Part shown: positions 1 through 7,087 of the stretch, piece after piece | Numbering within the stretch: position 1 is the stretch's first letter | How the letters are laid out: each line of letters starts with the position of its first letter | NCBI GenBank assembly: GCA_964348185.1 | Contig: CAYGBW010000121.1 | Span: 1 to 29,511 of the forward strand | DNA: 29,511 nt | Direction: 5' to 3' | Source of the DNA: CAYGBW01 sp964348185 | Lineage (GTDB): Bacteria; Desulfobacterota; BSN033; WVXP01 | Position numbers and translations under genes: made by a program | The notes under the pieces: model-generated | Database searches by the model: none | What the model was told of the DNA's origin: nothing | What the model saw: only the letters and a program-made list of their open reading frames with translations

Positions 1-225
1 GTATTCGATGCCCAAACCGCTTTTTTTACGCAAGATAGGGACGTGCTCAGGTTGTTTCATCTGTCAATGATGAACAAAGGCATCTTTATGCCCAACAGAG
101 GTTTCTTTGCTATATCAACTCCAATGTCTAAGGCCGATACCGATAAAGCAGTCGAAGCTACTGCTGAGTCCTTGTCAGAATTGAAACCCCTTGTTGAGCA
201 GATTGCACCTCAGTTAATCGGCTAG
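1..225 (+). CDS. Class-III PLP aminotransferase, glutamate-1-semialdehyde 2,1-aminomutase type (3' end only)
   Basis: The reading frame is open from base 1 and ends at TAG 223-225, so only the last 74 residues are present and the start lies outside the window. The segment FHLSMMNKGIFMPNRGFFAI followed by STPMSKADTDKAVEA resembles the C-terminal small domain of class-III aminotransferases of the glutamate-1-semialdehyde aminomutase group, where a short 'bottom of the fold' segment precedes a D-x-D-x-A-V helix. These enzymes use pyridoxal phosphate; true HemL makes 5-aminolevulinate for tetrapyrroles, but many paralogues act on other amino acids. The catalytic lysine is not in the window. The family call is fair; the specific substrate is not known. 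Confidence 0.6.
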   Translation, partial: VFDAQTAFFTQDRDVLRLFHLSMMNKGIFMPNRGFFAISTPMSKADTDKAVEATAESLSELKPLVEQIAPQLIG

Positions 226-300
226 TTCAAAGGAGTCCGTCATTTCACGGCGTTACCTTCGTTAGATAAGAAATCCATACCAAGAATATAAGCATCATGT

Positions 301-451
301 AGGAGGATTTCGAAATGACAGCAGAAACAAAAAAATATTAAAGAGCGCCTTGGCGCTCCCACCGATAGAAAGAGCAAATCTTGTTGATCACCTTTTATCC
401 AGTTTAGACCAACCTGATGAACATATAGAAAGCTTGTGGCGTAAGGAGTAG
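301..451 (+). pseudogene. Remnant of an addiction-module antitoxin (RelB/ParE-partner type)
   Basis: A good ribosome site (AGGAGG, 301-306) precedes ATG 315, but the frame stops at TAA 339 after eight codons. From 341 a second frame reads KSALALPPIERANLVDHLLS and continues SLDQPDEHIESLWRKE to TAG 449. This matches the conserved core of the small antitoxin family found beside RelE/ParE toxins (pattern L-x-x-x-E-R-x-x-L-x-x-x-L-L-x-S-L). The two parts are joined at a run of seven A (329-335), where a -1 shift would restore the frame. The usual 15-25 residue tail after the tryptophan is missing and no toxin gene follows. It is most likely decayed; programmed or transcriptional slippage at the A-run is a less likely alternative. 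Confidence 0.5.
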
Positions 452-555
452 GCTTCAGCAGGAGCTGCCGTGGGCTTCTGGGTTTTCTTGGAGAGGAATC
501 AGATTTGCAATAGCGAGAAAAACGAGTTAGACATAGGGAGACAAGGAGGGTACTC

Positions 556-894
556 ATGATATTTACAGAGAAACAAAAAGAGCAGTTGAAAAAGGAATTG
601 GTCTCCTGTCTTAGTTCAGAGGAGGAAGTTCTAAAAATCGTTATCTTTGGGTCATTTGTTAACTCAAGCGATCCTCGCGATTTGGACGTAGCGGTTTTTC
701 AAGAGAGCAATGAGTCGTATTTGCCCCTTGCGATGAAATATCGGAGGAAAACGAGATCTGTCGCCAACAAAATCCCTCTTGACATCTTTCCCGTCAAGTC
801 AGACGCCGATCGCCATTCTTTTCTGTCCGAAATAGCCCGCGGAGAGGTTGTGTATGAAAGACGAAACAAAAGCTTGGCTGAGATACGCAGATGA
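556..894 (+). CDS. MNT-type minimal nucleotidyltransferase (HEPN partner)
   Basis: A 112-residue protein with the polymerase-beta nucleotidyltransferase core: G32-S33 followed by D42-x-D44, and a plausible third acidic residue at D76 (LDIFP). In the family such minimal nucleotidyltransferases pair with a HEPN protein; in characterised MntA/HepT systems the transferase adds AMP groups to the HEPN toxin and neutralises it. ATG 556 has a strong ribosome site (AAGGAGGG, 543-550). The 3' end overlaps the HEPN gene by about 40 bp in another frame, which suggests translational coupling and a two-gene operon. The GS-to-DxD spacing is a little shorter than in classical MNT proteins. Base composition is visibly more AT-rich than the rest of the window, in keeping with acquired DNA. 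Confidence 0.8.
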   Translation: MIFTEKQKEQLKKELVSCLSSEEEVLKIVIFGSFVNSSDPRDLDVAVFQESNESYLPLAMKYRRKTRSVANKIPLDIFPVKSDADRHSFLSEIARGEVVYERRNKSLAEIRR

Positions 895-1240
895 AAATCT
901 CCAATCAGCTAAAGTATTGTTGGATAGTGGCCTATTCAATCCGTGTTTACAAAATGTCCAGCAGGCTGTTGAAAAATTATTGAAGGCAATGCTCGTGGAA
1001 TTTTCCTTGAAATTCATAAAAACCCACAGTATTAACGAACTGAAAATGGCGCTTGCGACGGAAGGGATAGACGTCGATATTGGGGTAGAAGAATGTGATC
1101 TTTTTGATTCCATCTATCTCCCATCGAAGTATCCCCTTGGTAGTGTCTTACCCGAGTTTGAACCGGACCTAGAAGTGTGCAAGCAATGTATGGCCATTGC
1201 TGAGCGAGTCAGAGATTCGGTAGAAACGCATTTTCGATGA
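854..1240 (+). CDS. HEPN-domain protein (partner of the MNT protein)
   Basis: A helical protein of about 128 residues. The N-terminal part (WLRYADENLQSAKVLLDSG, then FNPCLQNVQQAVEKLLKAML) is the typical HEPN start, with a helix carrying a conserved A-x-E-x-L-x-K-A pattern. The extreme C-terminus has R-x5-H (RDSVETH), which fits the R-x4-6-H RNase signature of active HEPN toxins, though its very terminal position makes this uncertain. ATG 854 is preferred over the TTG at 848 because GGAG (841-844) lies nine bases upstream. The start lies inside the MNT gene. The stop is one base from the stop of the convergent ATPase gene. The likely role is a toxin or RNase component of an MNT/HEPN toxin-antitoxin or anti-phage pair, by family knowledge. 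Confidence 0.78.
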   Translation: MKDETKAWLRYADENLQSAKVLLDSGLFNPCLQNVQQAVEKLLKAMLVEFSLKFIKTHSINELKMALATEGIDVDIGVEECDLFDSIYLPSKYPLGSVLPEFEPDLEVCKQCMAIAERVRDSVETHFR

Positions 1241-1241
1241 G

Positions 1242-2498
1242 CTATTGGGGAGTGGCCTGGTCTGCTTCTGTTTTATTCCAGGGGTCAACGCCTGACCCTG
1301 AATTACATTTCAGCCATTCTTCTGGAGGAGTGAGCAGAAAGTCCCCCAGGGCGACGCCTTGAGTTCCGACCAACAGTTTCCGTCTTACCCTAAATTCTTT
1401 TGAAAATGCATCGAGCCCAGGCATCGTGGTTTTTCGACGTCCACTTTTCACTTCTACGGCCACCAATACCTTGCCCCTAGCCAGGACGAAATCCACTTCT
1501 CGATTTCGGCTGGACCAATAGAACAGCCGAGCATTCTTACCCATCAGACCGTTGGCTAAACTCGCACCCACAGATGACTCAACCAATCGGCCCCAGTAAT
1601 CACTGTCCTGCTTCGCCTCTGAGAGTGTAAGGTGAGATGTCGCCGTCATCAGCGCCGCGTTGAGAACTTGGAGTTTCGGGCTGGACGCCCTCTGACGAAA
1701 TCTTTCTCCTGCGTATTTTGGCAGTCCGGCGATCAAACCCGCTCCCTCAAGCAGGCCTAGATAATGGGCGAGAGTAGTCGTATTTCCAGCATCTTGAAGC
1801 TGGCCGAGCATCTTCTGATATGAAAGGGACTGTCCAGAATAGGAACACCCCAGCTCAAAGAGGCGACGCAGGAGGGCAGGCTTATCGACTCGCGTCATAA
1901 GCAAGATGTCTCGTGAGATTGTCGTTTCTATGAGAGAATCGATGATATAGCGAGACCATCGCTGATGATCCTTGATCAACTCAGCGGCACCAGGGTACCC
2001 TCCATAGAAAACGTATTGGTGGATATTCCAGCCAAAAGCTCGCTTCATCTCGGCAAACGACCAGTGCGTAACCGGCACGATCTCAAATCGCCCGGCAAGA
2101 CTCTCTGTCAGTCCTCGCTGGACAAGCAAAGGCGATGAACCCAATACAACCACGTGGAGGGGCAGACCGTTGGCCGAGTCTTCGTCCCACAGTCGCTTGA
2201 CCGTCTCCGACCAACCCGTGACCTTTTGAACTTCATCCAGAACGAGTAATGCCCTTTTCCATCTTCTCCTCGACGTGGCTTTGATGCGTCCTGACTCCCA
2301 TTGCTGCTCAATCCAGGTTCGATCTCTCAGAGTGGGTTCATCTGCTGAAGCATAATGGCTTGGAATGTTGAGGTCCTGGATGACTTGCCGTGCAAGCGTA
2401 GTCTTCCCCGTCTGACGAGGCCCTGACAGAACCTGGATAAAGCGCCTCCGTTCAGACAATCTGTCTAAAACCACTTTGTGAATAGGCCTTTTGAACAT
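1242..2498 (-). CDS. AAA ATPase with C-terminal DUF4143 nuclease-fold domain
   Basis: A protein of about 418 residues. The Walker A motif GPRQTGKTT is at residues 26-34 and a Walker B strand (LLVLDEVQ) at about 84-91. The C-terminal DUF4143 region carries EVDFVLARGKVLVAVEVKSG, which resembles a PD-(D/E)xK nuclease core. Such proteins are common mobile-genome ATPases of unclear function. ATG 2498 (MFKRPIHKVV) fits the family start better than the upstream TTG 2519, which has no ribosome site and lies in an inverted repeat. The family normally ends near 'PPEEWL'; here about 22 extra residues are read through a hairpin-forming sequence (1282-1298). The gene is convergent with HEPN, with one base between the stops. 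A palindromic array lies about 20 bp upstream of the start. Confidence 0.85.
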   Translation of the reverse strand: MFKRPIHKVVLDRLSERRRFIQVLSGPRQTGKTTLARQVIQDLNIPSHYASADEPTLRDRTWIEQQWESGRIKATSRRRWKRALLVLDEVQKVTGWSETVKRLWDEDSANGLPLHVVVLGSSPLLVQRGLTESLAGRFEIVPVTHWSFAEMKRAFGWNIHQYVFYGGYPGAAELIKDHQRWSRYIIDSLIETTISRDILLMTRVDKPALLRRLFELGCSYSGQSLSYQKMLGQLQDAGNTTTLAHYLGLLEGAGLIAGLPKYAGERFRQRASSPKLQVLNAALMTATSHLTLSEAKQDSDYWGRLVESSVGASLANGLMGKNARLFYWSSRNREVDFVLARGKVLVAVEVKSGRRKTTMPGLDAFSKEFRVRRKLLVGTQGVALGDFLLTPPEEWLKCNSGSGVDPWNKTEADQATPQ

Positions 2499-2517
2499 TC
2501 GGAGAACTTCATGGAAC

Positions 2518-2550
2518 AATTTACTCAGAGTCTTGAGTAAATTTACTCAG
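2518..2550 (-). promoter_or_regulatory. Operator-like palindrome array upstream of the DUF4143 ATPase gene
   Basis: AATTTACTCA (2518-2527) and TGAGTAAATT (2534-2543) form a perfect 10-bp inverted repeat around a 6-bp spacer. The second arm together with the next copy makes a perfect 16-bp palindrome TGAGTAAATTTACTCA (2534-2549). There are therefore three half-sites in alternating orientation, placed 20-52 bp upstream of ATG 2498. This is a plausible binding site for a dimeric regulator or for autoregulation by the encoded protein (inference). Confidence 0.55.
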
Positions 2551-2772
2551 CATTCTGGGCAATTGTCAAGCCCCTCATTTAGGCAACAGAAATTCTTCAT
2601 TTGGGCGGTTTGTTCTCCATAAGACGCTGAATTGAGGAAGATTTCCTCTATGAGGCGCAGCAGGCAGATCCGCAATCGGTTTTTCTCCCCCAGGCAAAGA
2701 TATCGATAGGATGACGGTGTATTGGGGTAATCCCCCTTTTATTGACAAATCAAACATCATTGATTACCTTCT

Positions 2773-3759
2773 TTGAAGGGCCAGCCCTTTTCCAAGAGCC
2801 CCACGAAAACCAAGGAGTTCACGATCATTAAAAAGCCAGAGCAATCTGACGAGATTGAGGAAGCAAAGCTCGATGAGCTCCATCTTCCTGCCCCCTTTGA
2901 CCCACTCCACCGGTATCTTGCGGAGATCCGGAGCCATCCCCTCCTGGACCCTGAAGAAGAGAAGGCCCTGGCCATCCGGTACGTGGAAAAAGGAGATCTC
3001 GAGGCCGCATACAAGCTCGTGATCTCAAACCTGAGACTCGTCGTGAAGATCGCTCTTGAATACTACAACAGCTGGATGACGAGCGTTCTCGATCTCATTC
3101 AAGAGGGAAACATCGGTCTCATGCTGGCCGTCAAGAAATTCGATCCCTACCGGGGGGTGCGTCTCCCCTATTACGCATCTTTCTGGATAAGAGCCTACAT
3201 CCTCCGATTCATCATGGAAAACTCCCGTCTCGTCAAGGTCGGAACCACCCAGGCCCAGAGAAAACTCTTCTTTAATCTGAGAAAGGAGAGAGAAAGACTC
3301 GAAGCCCAGGGTTTTACACCGGGCCCCAAGCTCCTGGCCCAGAGGCTCGATGTGAAGGAATCCGAGGTCATCGACATGGACCAGAGACTGTCCACCCGGG
3401 AGATGTCCCTCGACGCGCCGGTTGAAGAGGGCTCGAGGGAGCGTTTCGGGGATCTTCTTCCCTCGGAAGAGGTCTATCTTGACGAAAGGCTGGCTGATGA
3501 CGAACTAAAAGCCCTTTTCACCCGCAAGCTCGAAGAGTTTCGCGAGGCCCTGAAGGGGAGGGACCTGGATATCTTTGAAAACCGCATCCTGGCGACCATC
3601 CCTGCCACACTCCACGAAATCGGCAACAAGTACGGAATCTCCTACGAGCGGGTCCGACAGATTGAAAAAAACATCCTTAAACGGTTCAAGGAGTTTGTGG
3701 GCAGGGAGATCCCTGACCTGGTTGAAAACCCAGTCCCCGCCGACCTGAGTCTTCGATAA
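2773..3759 (+). CDS. rpoH: RNA polymerase sigma factor RpoH (sigma-32, heat shock)
   Basis: A 328-residue sigma-70-family protein that directs RNA polymerase to heat-shock promoters. Region 1.2/2.1 begins at DPLHRYLAEI (about 43), region 2.2 is DLIQEGNIGLMLAVKKFDP (107-125), and the region 2.3/2.4 aromatic stretch (YYASFWIRAYILRFIM) follows. The RpoH-specific box QRKLFFNLRK is at 162-171, which separates sigma-32 from other group-3 factors. Region 4.2 has the helix-turn-helix TLHEIGNKYGISYERVRQIE. The only available start is TTG 2773, since a TGA at 2761 closes the frame upstream and there is no ATG in the first 100 codons; no clear ribosome site is seen. It is followed by hsp20, a likely target. 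The true N-terminus is uncertain. Confidence 0.9.
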   Translation: MKGQPFSKSPTKTKEFTIIKKPEQSDEIEEAKLDELHLPAPFDPLHRYLAEIRSHPLLDPEEEKALAIRYVEKGDLEAAYKLVISNLRLVVKIALEYYNSWMTSVLDLIQEGNIGLMLAVKKFDPYRGVRLPYYASFWIRAYILRFIMENSRLVKVGTTQAQRKLFFNLRKERERLEAQGFTPGPKLLAQRLDVKESEVIDMDQRLSTREMSLDAPVEEGSRERFGDLLPSEEVYLDERLADDELKALFTRKLEEFREALKGRDLDIFENRILATIPATLHEIGNKYGISYERVRQIEKNILKRFKEFVGREIPDLVENPVPADLSLR

Positions 3760-3823
3760 GGAGCAGACCAACCCCGATTTGGACACGAAAGCCCCTTCTC
3801 CATCAGAGAATATCGACCACCCC

Positions 3824-3852
3824 CTTGAAAGCTTCGAAAACGTGCTTATATA
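3824..3852 (+). promoter_or_regulatory. Predicted promoter of the hsp20 gene (sigma-70/sigma-32-like)
   Basis: CTTGAAA (3824-3830) resembles a sigma-32 -35 element. TATATA (3847-3852) lies 16 bases after TTGAAA and fits a -10 box. The start of transcription would be near 3859, about 54 bases upstream of the hsp20 ATG. The -35 is sigma-32-like but the -10 is not the CCCCAT type, so the sigma specificity is open. Confidence 0.5.
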
Positions 3853-3912
3853 CAGAGTAGTGAAAGCACAAAGTGAGGCTTCAGAAAACATCTGAGAGAA
3901 GGGAGAAAAAAC

Positions 3913-4341
3913 ATGCTACCGATGTTATGGGATCCATTCAATACACTATCTCGGGTTGAAAACCGAATCGACGATCTTTTTGGGAATTTCACCAGATTTC
4001 ACCCTGCCGTGACATGGCGTCCATCCATGGATGTCTCTGAAGATGATAAGAAGGTCACGGTCAGAGCTGAACTCCCAGGAATCGATCCGAAAGATATCCA
4101 GCTTACCGTCGAGGACCACCACATGACCCTGAAGGGAGAGAAAAGATCTGAAAAGAAAGAGAAGGGGAAAAACGACCATTGGGCCGAGTGTTTCTACGGT
4201 TCCTTCACCCGCACCTTTCGCCTCCCCGACACGATTGAAACGACAAAGATCAAGGCCAAACTCAAGAACGGGATCCTGGAGATCACCCTTCCCAAACGCG
4301 CCGAGTCCAAGCCCAAAAAGATCGCGGTTCAAATGAGCTAA
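3913..4341 (+). CDS. Small heat-shock protein, Hsp20/alpha-crystallin family
   Basis: A 142-residue ATP-independent holdase chaperone that binds unfolding proteins in the cytoplasm. The N-terminal arm (WDPFNTLSRVENRIDDLF) is followed by the alpha-crystallin domain from about residue 35 (RPSMDVSEDDKKVTVRAELP) to 130. This contains ELPGIDPKDIQLTVE, YGSFTRTFRLPD and the family hallmark AKLKNGILEITLPK. A C-terminal I-x-V motif (KKIAVQ) fits the oligomer-contact tail. ATG 3913 follows a purine-rich ribosome site (AAGGGAG). It lies directly after rpoH with its own promoter-like sequence, so heat induction is likely. A stable stem-loop follows the stop. Confidence 0.92.
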   Translation: MLPMLWDPFNTLSRVENRIDDLFGNFTRFHPAVTWRPSMDVSEDDKKVTVRAELPGIDPKDIQLTVEDHHMTLKGEKRSEKKEKGKNDHWAECFYGSFTRTFRLPDTIETTKIKAKLKNGILEITLPKRAESKPKKIAVQMS

Positions 4342-4352
4342 TAAGGACCAGA

Positions 4353-4374
4353 GGGCACGCCTTCAGGCGTGCCC
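4353..4374 (+). terminator. Stem-loop after hsp20
   Basis: GGGCACGCC (4353-4361), loop TTCA, GGCGTGCCC (4366-4374) form a perfect 9-bp stem 12 bases after the hsp20 stop. No T-run follows, so it may protect the mRNA 3' end or be a weak terminator rather than a classical intrinsic one. Confidence 0.55.
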
Positions 4375-4429
4375 GATAAACCCCAATCAGCTAAAGGAGG
4401 TAGATTTTTGTTAGGACTGGAATTCACTT

Positions 4430-4546
4430 ATTTTGAACCGCAGAAACCGCAGAACAAGGAACCGCAGAATATCGAAGTGAGGAATGTTGCCTTATTCCTT
4501 TAAAAGGTTCTGCTGTTCGAAATTCCTTGTTCGACATTCGATATTC
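4430..4546. repeat. Imperfect inverted-repeat element; one arm recurs at the window end
   Basis: The left arm (about 4430-4477) contains GAACAAGGAA with flanking CGCAGAA units. The right arm (4516-4546) read on the minus strand contains GAACAAGGAATTTCGAA with flanking TCGAA units. The two arms can therefore pair imperfectly into one long hairpin. The minus-strand sequence of 4516-4546 matches 29443-29473 at 29 of 31 positions by eye, so this is a dispersed non-coding repeat. The element sits in the hsp20-fmdB gap. Confidence 0.65.
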
Positions 4547-4642
4547 AAATGGCAAAACAGGCCAAAGCGGTTCGCCTAAAGGCCAAGGTTTTAGACCTGG
4601 CAAATAAAAAGCAAAATCAAGAGGTCCTACCAGGAGCAAGCC

Positions 4643-4909
4643 ATGCCGATCTACGAGTATGAATGCCCAGAGGGACACGTCTTCGAGGTCTTACAGGCTG
4701 TGGGAGAACCGGAAATCGAACAGTGCAGATACTGCAAAGGCGGGGCTCATCGGATCCTCTCGCCAGCCAATTTTGTTCTCAAGGGGGCTGGGTTCTACGT
4801 GAATGACTACAAGAAGAAGAGAGAGTCTGGGGAGAACTCACCGCCCCAAAAGGACACAAAACCCGGAAAACCAGAGAACGATGCGAAAGGGGCCAGTCAG
4901 GACCCGTGA
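4643..4909 (+). CDS. FmdB-type small zinc-ribbon protein
   Basis: An 88-residue protein beginning MPIYEYECPEGHVFE, the hallmark of the FmdB/CxxC regulatory-protein family of small zinc ribbons. The probable metal ligands are C8, H12, C28 and C31; the first knuckle is C-x3-H rather than the usual C-x2-C. The C-terminal third is low-complexity and charged (lysine, proline, glutamate). Family members occur beside many unrelated operons and their role is poorly known; some are proposed to be regulatory. ATG 4643 follows CAGGAGCAAGCC, an acceptable ribosome site. The next gene (ATPase F) is convergent. No function beyond metal binding can be assigned. Confidence 0.8.
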   Translation: MPIYEYECPEGHVFEVLQAVGEPEIEQCRYCKGGAHRILSPANFVLKGAGFYVNDYKKKRESGENSPPQKDTKPGKPENDAKGASQDP

Positions 4910-5032
4910 TGAATCCCCTCAAGGCCGGTGAGACGTTCCCTGCCCCATTGAAACCCCATCGAAAAACCCCTGACGGCTTTCAAGGAGTGAACAGTCGAGG
5001 GCTTCAGACGGTTTCCTTTTGATCGGTTCTTC

Positions 5033-6007
5033 TCAGTAATCCAGACATCTGACCTCGTGGGTTCCCCTTACGGTCACCAGTTCGGGAGTTTCACGGCTGC
5101 ACAGAGCCTTGGCTTTTGGGCATCGGGTGTGGAAGTAACAGCCTGAGGGGGGATTAATCGCGGAAGGTACATCGCCCTCCAGGATGATTCGCTTTTTCTT
5201 CTTGTCAGGCGACGAAGAGGGAGACGCTGAGAGAAGGGCTTCCGTGTAAGGATGGAGGGGGTTCTGGAAAAGGGTATCACGATCCGCACTTTCGACGATT
5301 TGCCCGAGATACATGACCGCAACCCGGTCGCTGATATGGGCTACCACACTGAGATCGTGGGCGATAAAGAGATAGGTGAGTCTGTATTTCTTCTGGAGGT
5401 CTTGGAGAATGTTGATCACCTGGGCTTGGATGGAGACGTCTAGGGCCGATACGGGTTCATCACAGACGATGAGCTTTGGGCTGAGACTGAGCGCTCGAGC
5501 GATGCCGATACGCTGGCGCTGCCCACCGCTGAACTGGTGGGGATAGCGTTTGATGTGCTCTGGCCGAAGTCCCACATCTTTCATCAGTTGTAGAACCCTC
5601 TCTTCCCGTTCCCCCTTCTTGGCGATTCTGTGGATAGCAAAAGCTTCACCAATAAGGCTACCCACGGTCTTTCTCGGGTCAAGGGAAGAATAGGGATCCT
5701 GAAAGATGATCTGCATCTGCCGGCGAAGCGCTCGGAGTCTCTTTTTCTTATAGGTGAGAATATTATGGTTTTCAAAGAAGATGGTTCCCTGTGTGGGTCT
5801 TTCTAATCGAAGAATGAGCCGCCCCAGGGTGGTTTTTCCACAGCCACTCTCCCCGACGAGACCCAGGGTTCCTCCCCGTCTGATGGTGAGATCGACACCG
5901 TCGACCGCCTTGATCAAGGCCACCGTTTTATGGAGAAAACCCTTTTGAATGGGGTAATGCTTCTTGAGTCCTTCTGCGACAACGAGATTGTCTACGAATC
6001 CGTTCAT
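5033..6007 (-). CDS. Peptide ABC transporter ATP-binding protein, DppF/OppF type
   Basis: A 324-residue cytoplasmic ATPase that pairs with the D subunit to drive uptake. Walker A GESGCGKTT is at 52-60, the Q-loop at IIFQDPYSSLDP (about 100-111), the signature SGGQRQR at 160-166, Walker B LIVCDEP at 179-185, and the H-loop in FIAHDLSVV. After the nucleotide domain comes the oligopeptide/dipeptide-specific tail: HPYTEALLSA, then GDVPSAINPPSGCYF with a cysteine group (HTRCPKAKALC). ATG 6007 is the only sensible start; the ribosome site is weak. It is the last gene of the minus-strand block, 54 bp after the D subunit. Family assignment is secure; whether the substrate is a peptide is not, since the Dpp/Opp family also moves opines, nickel chelates and other solutes. 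Confidence 0.93.
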   Translation of the reverse strand: MNGFVDNLVVAEGLKKHYPIQKGFLHKTVALIKAVDGVDLTIRRGGTLGLVGESGCGKTTLGRLILRLERPTQGTIFFENHNILTYKKKRLRALRRQMQIIFQDPYSSLDPRKTVGSLIGEAFAIHRIAKKGEREERVLQLMKDVGLRPEHIKRYPHQFSGGQRQRIGIARALSLSPKLIVCDEPVSALDVSIQAQVINILQDLQKKYRLTYLFIAHDLSVVAHISDRVAVMYLGQIVESADRDTLFQNPLHPYTEALLSASPSSSPDKKKKRIILEGDVPSAINPPSGCYFHTRCPKAKALCSRETPELVTVRGTHEVRCLDY

Positions 6008-6061
6008 ATCAACTGTCCAGGGCCTCCAGGAAGGGCTTTCAACTCCTTCTTTGAGCCCCCC

Positions 6062-7081
6062 TCATCCAGAGAATTTCCAACATCTCACAAGATGGCCTTT
6101 TTCAGACTCTACCAGATCCGGTTCTCCGGCAACACATCTTCCCCAGGCGTCGGAGCAGCGATCGCTGAAATTACATCCTGGAGGGAGGTTGAGAAGGCTC
6201 GGTACCAGGCCAGGAATGACATTCAGCCTTTCTGTTCTCACTTCAATACTCGGGATGGATTCCATCAGTCCATGGGTGTAGGGATGTAGGGGGTTGTTGT
6301 ACAATCGCCTGACGTTTGCATACTCAACGATTTTCCCGGCGTACATGACGGCGACATGTTGGGCATATTCAGCGACGACTCCCAGATCGTGGGTGATGAG
6401 AATAATGGCCGTCTTTGTCCCCTCCTTGAGTCTCTGCATCAACTCGAGGATCTGAGCCTGGATGGTAACATCCAGTGCCGTGGTCGGCTCATCAGCGATC
6501 ATGAGTTTCGGATTGCACGAGAGGGCGATCGCGATCATCACGCGCTGTCTCATTCCACCGCTCATCTGATAAGGGTAGGCCTTGAGTCTCGATTCCGGTG
6601 AAGGGATTCCAACCATTCTAAGGAGCTCGACCGACCGATTCACGGCGTCTCTTCTGGGTAATCCCTGATGGAATTTGAGGGTTTCCGAGATCTGATCCCC
6701 TATGGTGAACACGGGATTGAGAGAGGTCATCGGTTCTTGAAAGATCATGGAGATCTGATTGCCTCTGATTTTTCTCATCTCCTTTTCCTCAAGTTCCAGG
6801 AGATTGCACCCGTCGAAAAGAACCTGTCCCCCAACGATCCGTCCAGGAGGATTGGGAACGAGCCGGAGTATGGAGAGGGCTGTGACGCTTTTTCCACAAC
6901 CCGATTCTCCCACGACGCCTAAAGTTTCCCCAGGGCGGAGATTCAAATCCAATCCATCGACGGCTTTTGCCACACCCCCCTCGATGAAGAAGTAGGTCTT
7001 CAGGTCCTTTATGGTCAGGAGAAATGGGCCGGGTTCGCCCCCTGTCGAAGAGAGTGGAGCTTTTTGTGATCGAGTAACCAT
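6062..7081 (-). CDS. Peptide ABC transporter ATP-binding protein, DppD/OppD type
   Basis: A 339-residue ATPase, partner of the F-type subunit. Walker A is GESGCGKSVTALS, the Q-loop IFQEPMTSLNP, the signature MSGGMRQRVMIA, Walker B LMIADEPTTALDVT, and the H-loop LITHDLGVV. The C-terminal oligopeptide tail (HPYTHGLMESIPS, then VPSLLNLPPGCNF) carries four cysteines (CNFSDRCSDAWGRC and the later VRCW); in some DppD/OppD proteins cysteines of this region hold an iron-sulfur cluster (family knowledge). ATG 7081 lies six bases after the Fe-ADH stop, so the two are very probably cotranscribed. The split of C and D subunits by a dehydrogenase gene is unusual. Confidence 0.93.
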   Translation of the reverse strand: MVTRSQKAPLSSTGGEPGPFLLTIKDLKTYFFIEGGVAKAVDGLDLNLRPGETLGVVGESGCGKSVTALSILRLVPNPPGRIVGGQVLFDGCNLLELEEKEMRKIRGNQISMIFQEPMTSLNPVFTIGDQISETLKFHQGLPRRDAVNRSVELLRMVGIPSPESRLKAYPYQMSGGMRQRVMIAIALSCNPKLMIADEPTTALDVTIQAQILELMQRLKEGTKTAIILITHDLGVVAEYAQHVAVMYAGKIVEYANVRRLYNNPLHPYTHGLMESIPSIEVRTERLNVIPGLVPSLLNLPPGCNFSDRCSDAWGRCVAGEPDLVESEKGHLVRCWKFSG

Positions 7082-7087
7082 CGGAAT

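Noticed and set aside
2575..2760. 61-codon minus-strand frame between the ATPase gene and rpoH
   Set aside because: No ribosome site, no recognisable motif, and it lies in the probable regulatory region of two genes.
2742..2770. Sigma-70 promoter for rpoH (TTGACA plus TACCTT)
   Set aside because: The -10 match is poor and the implied transcript would begin at or after the only start codon.
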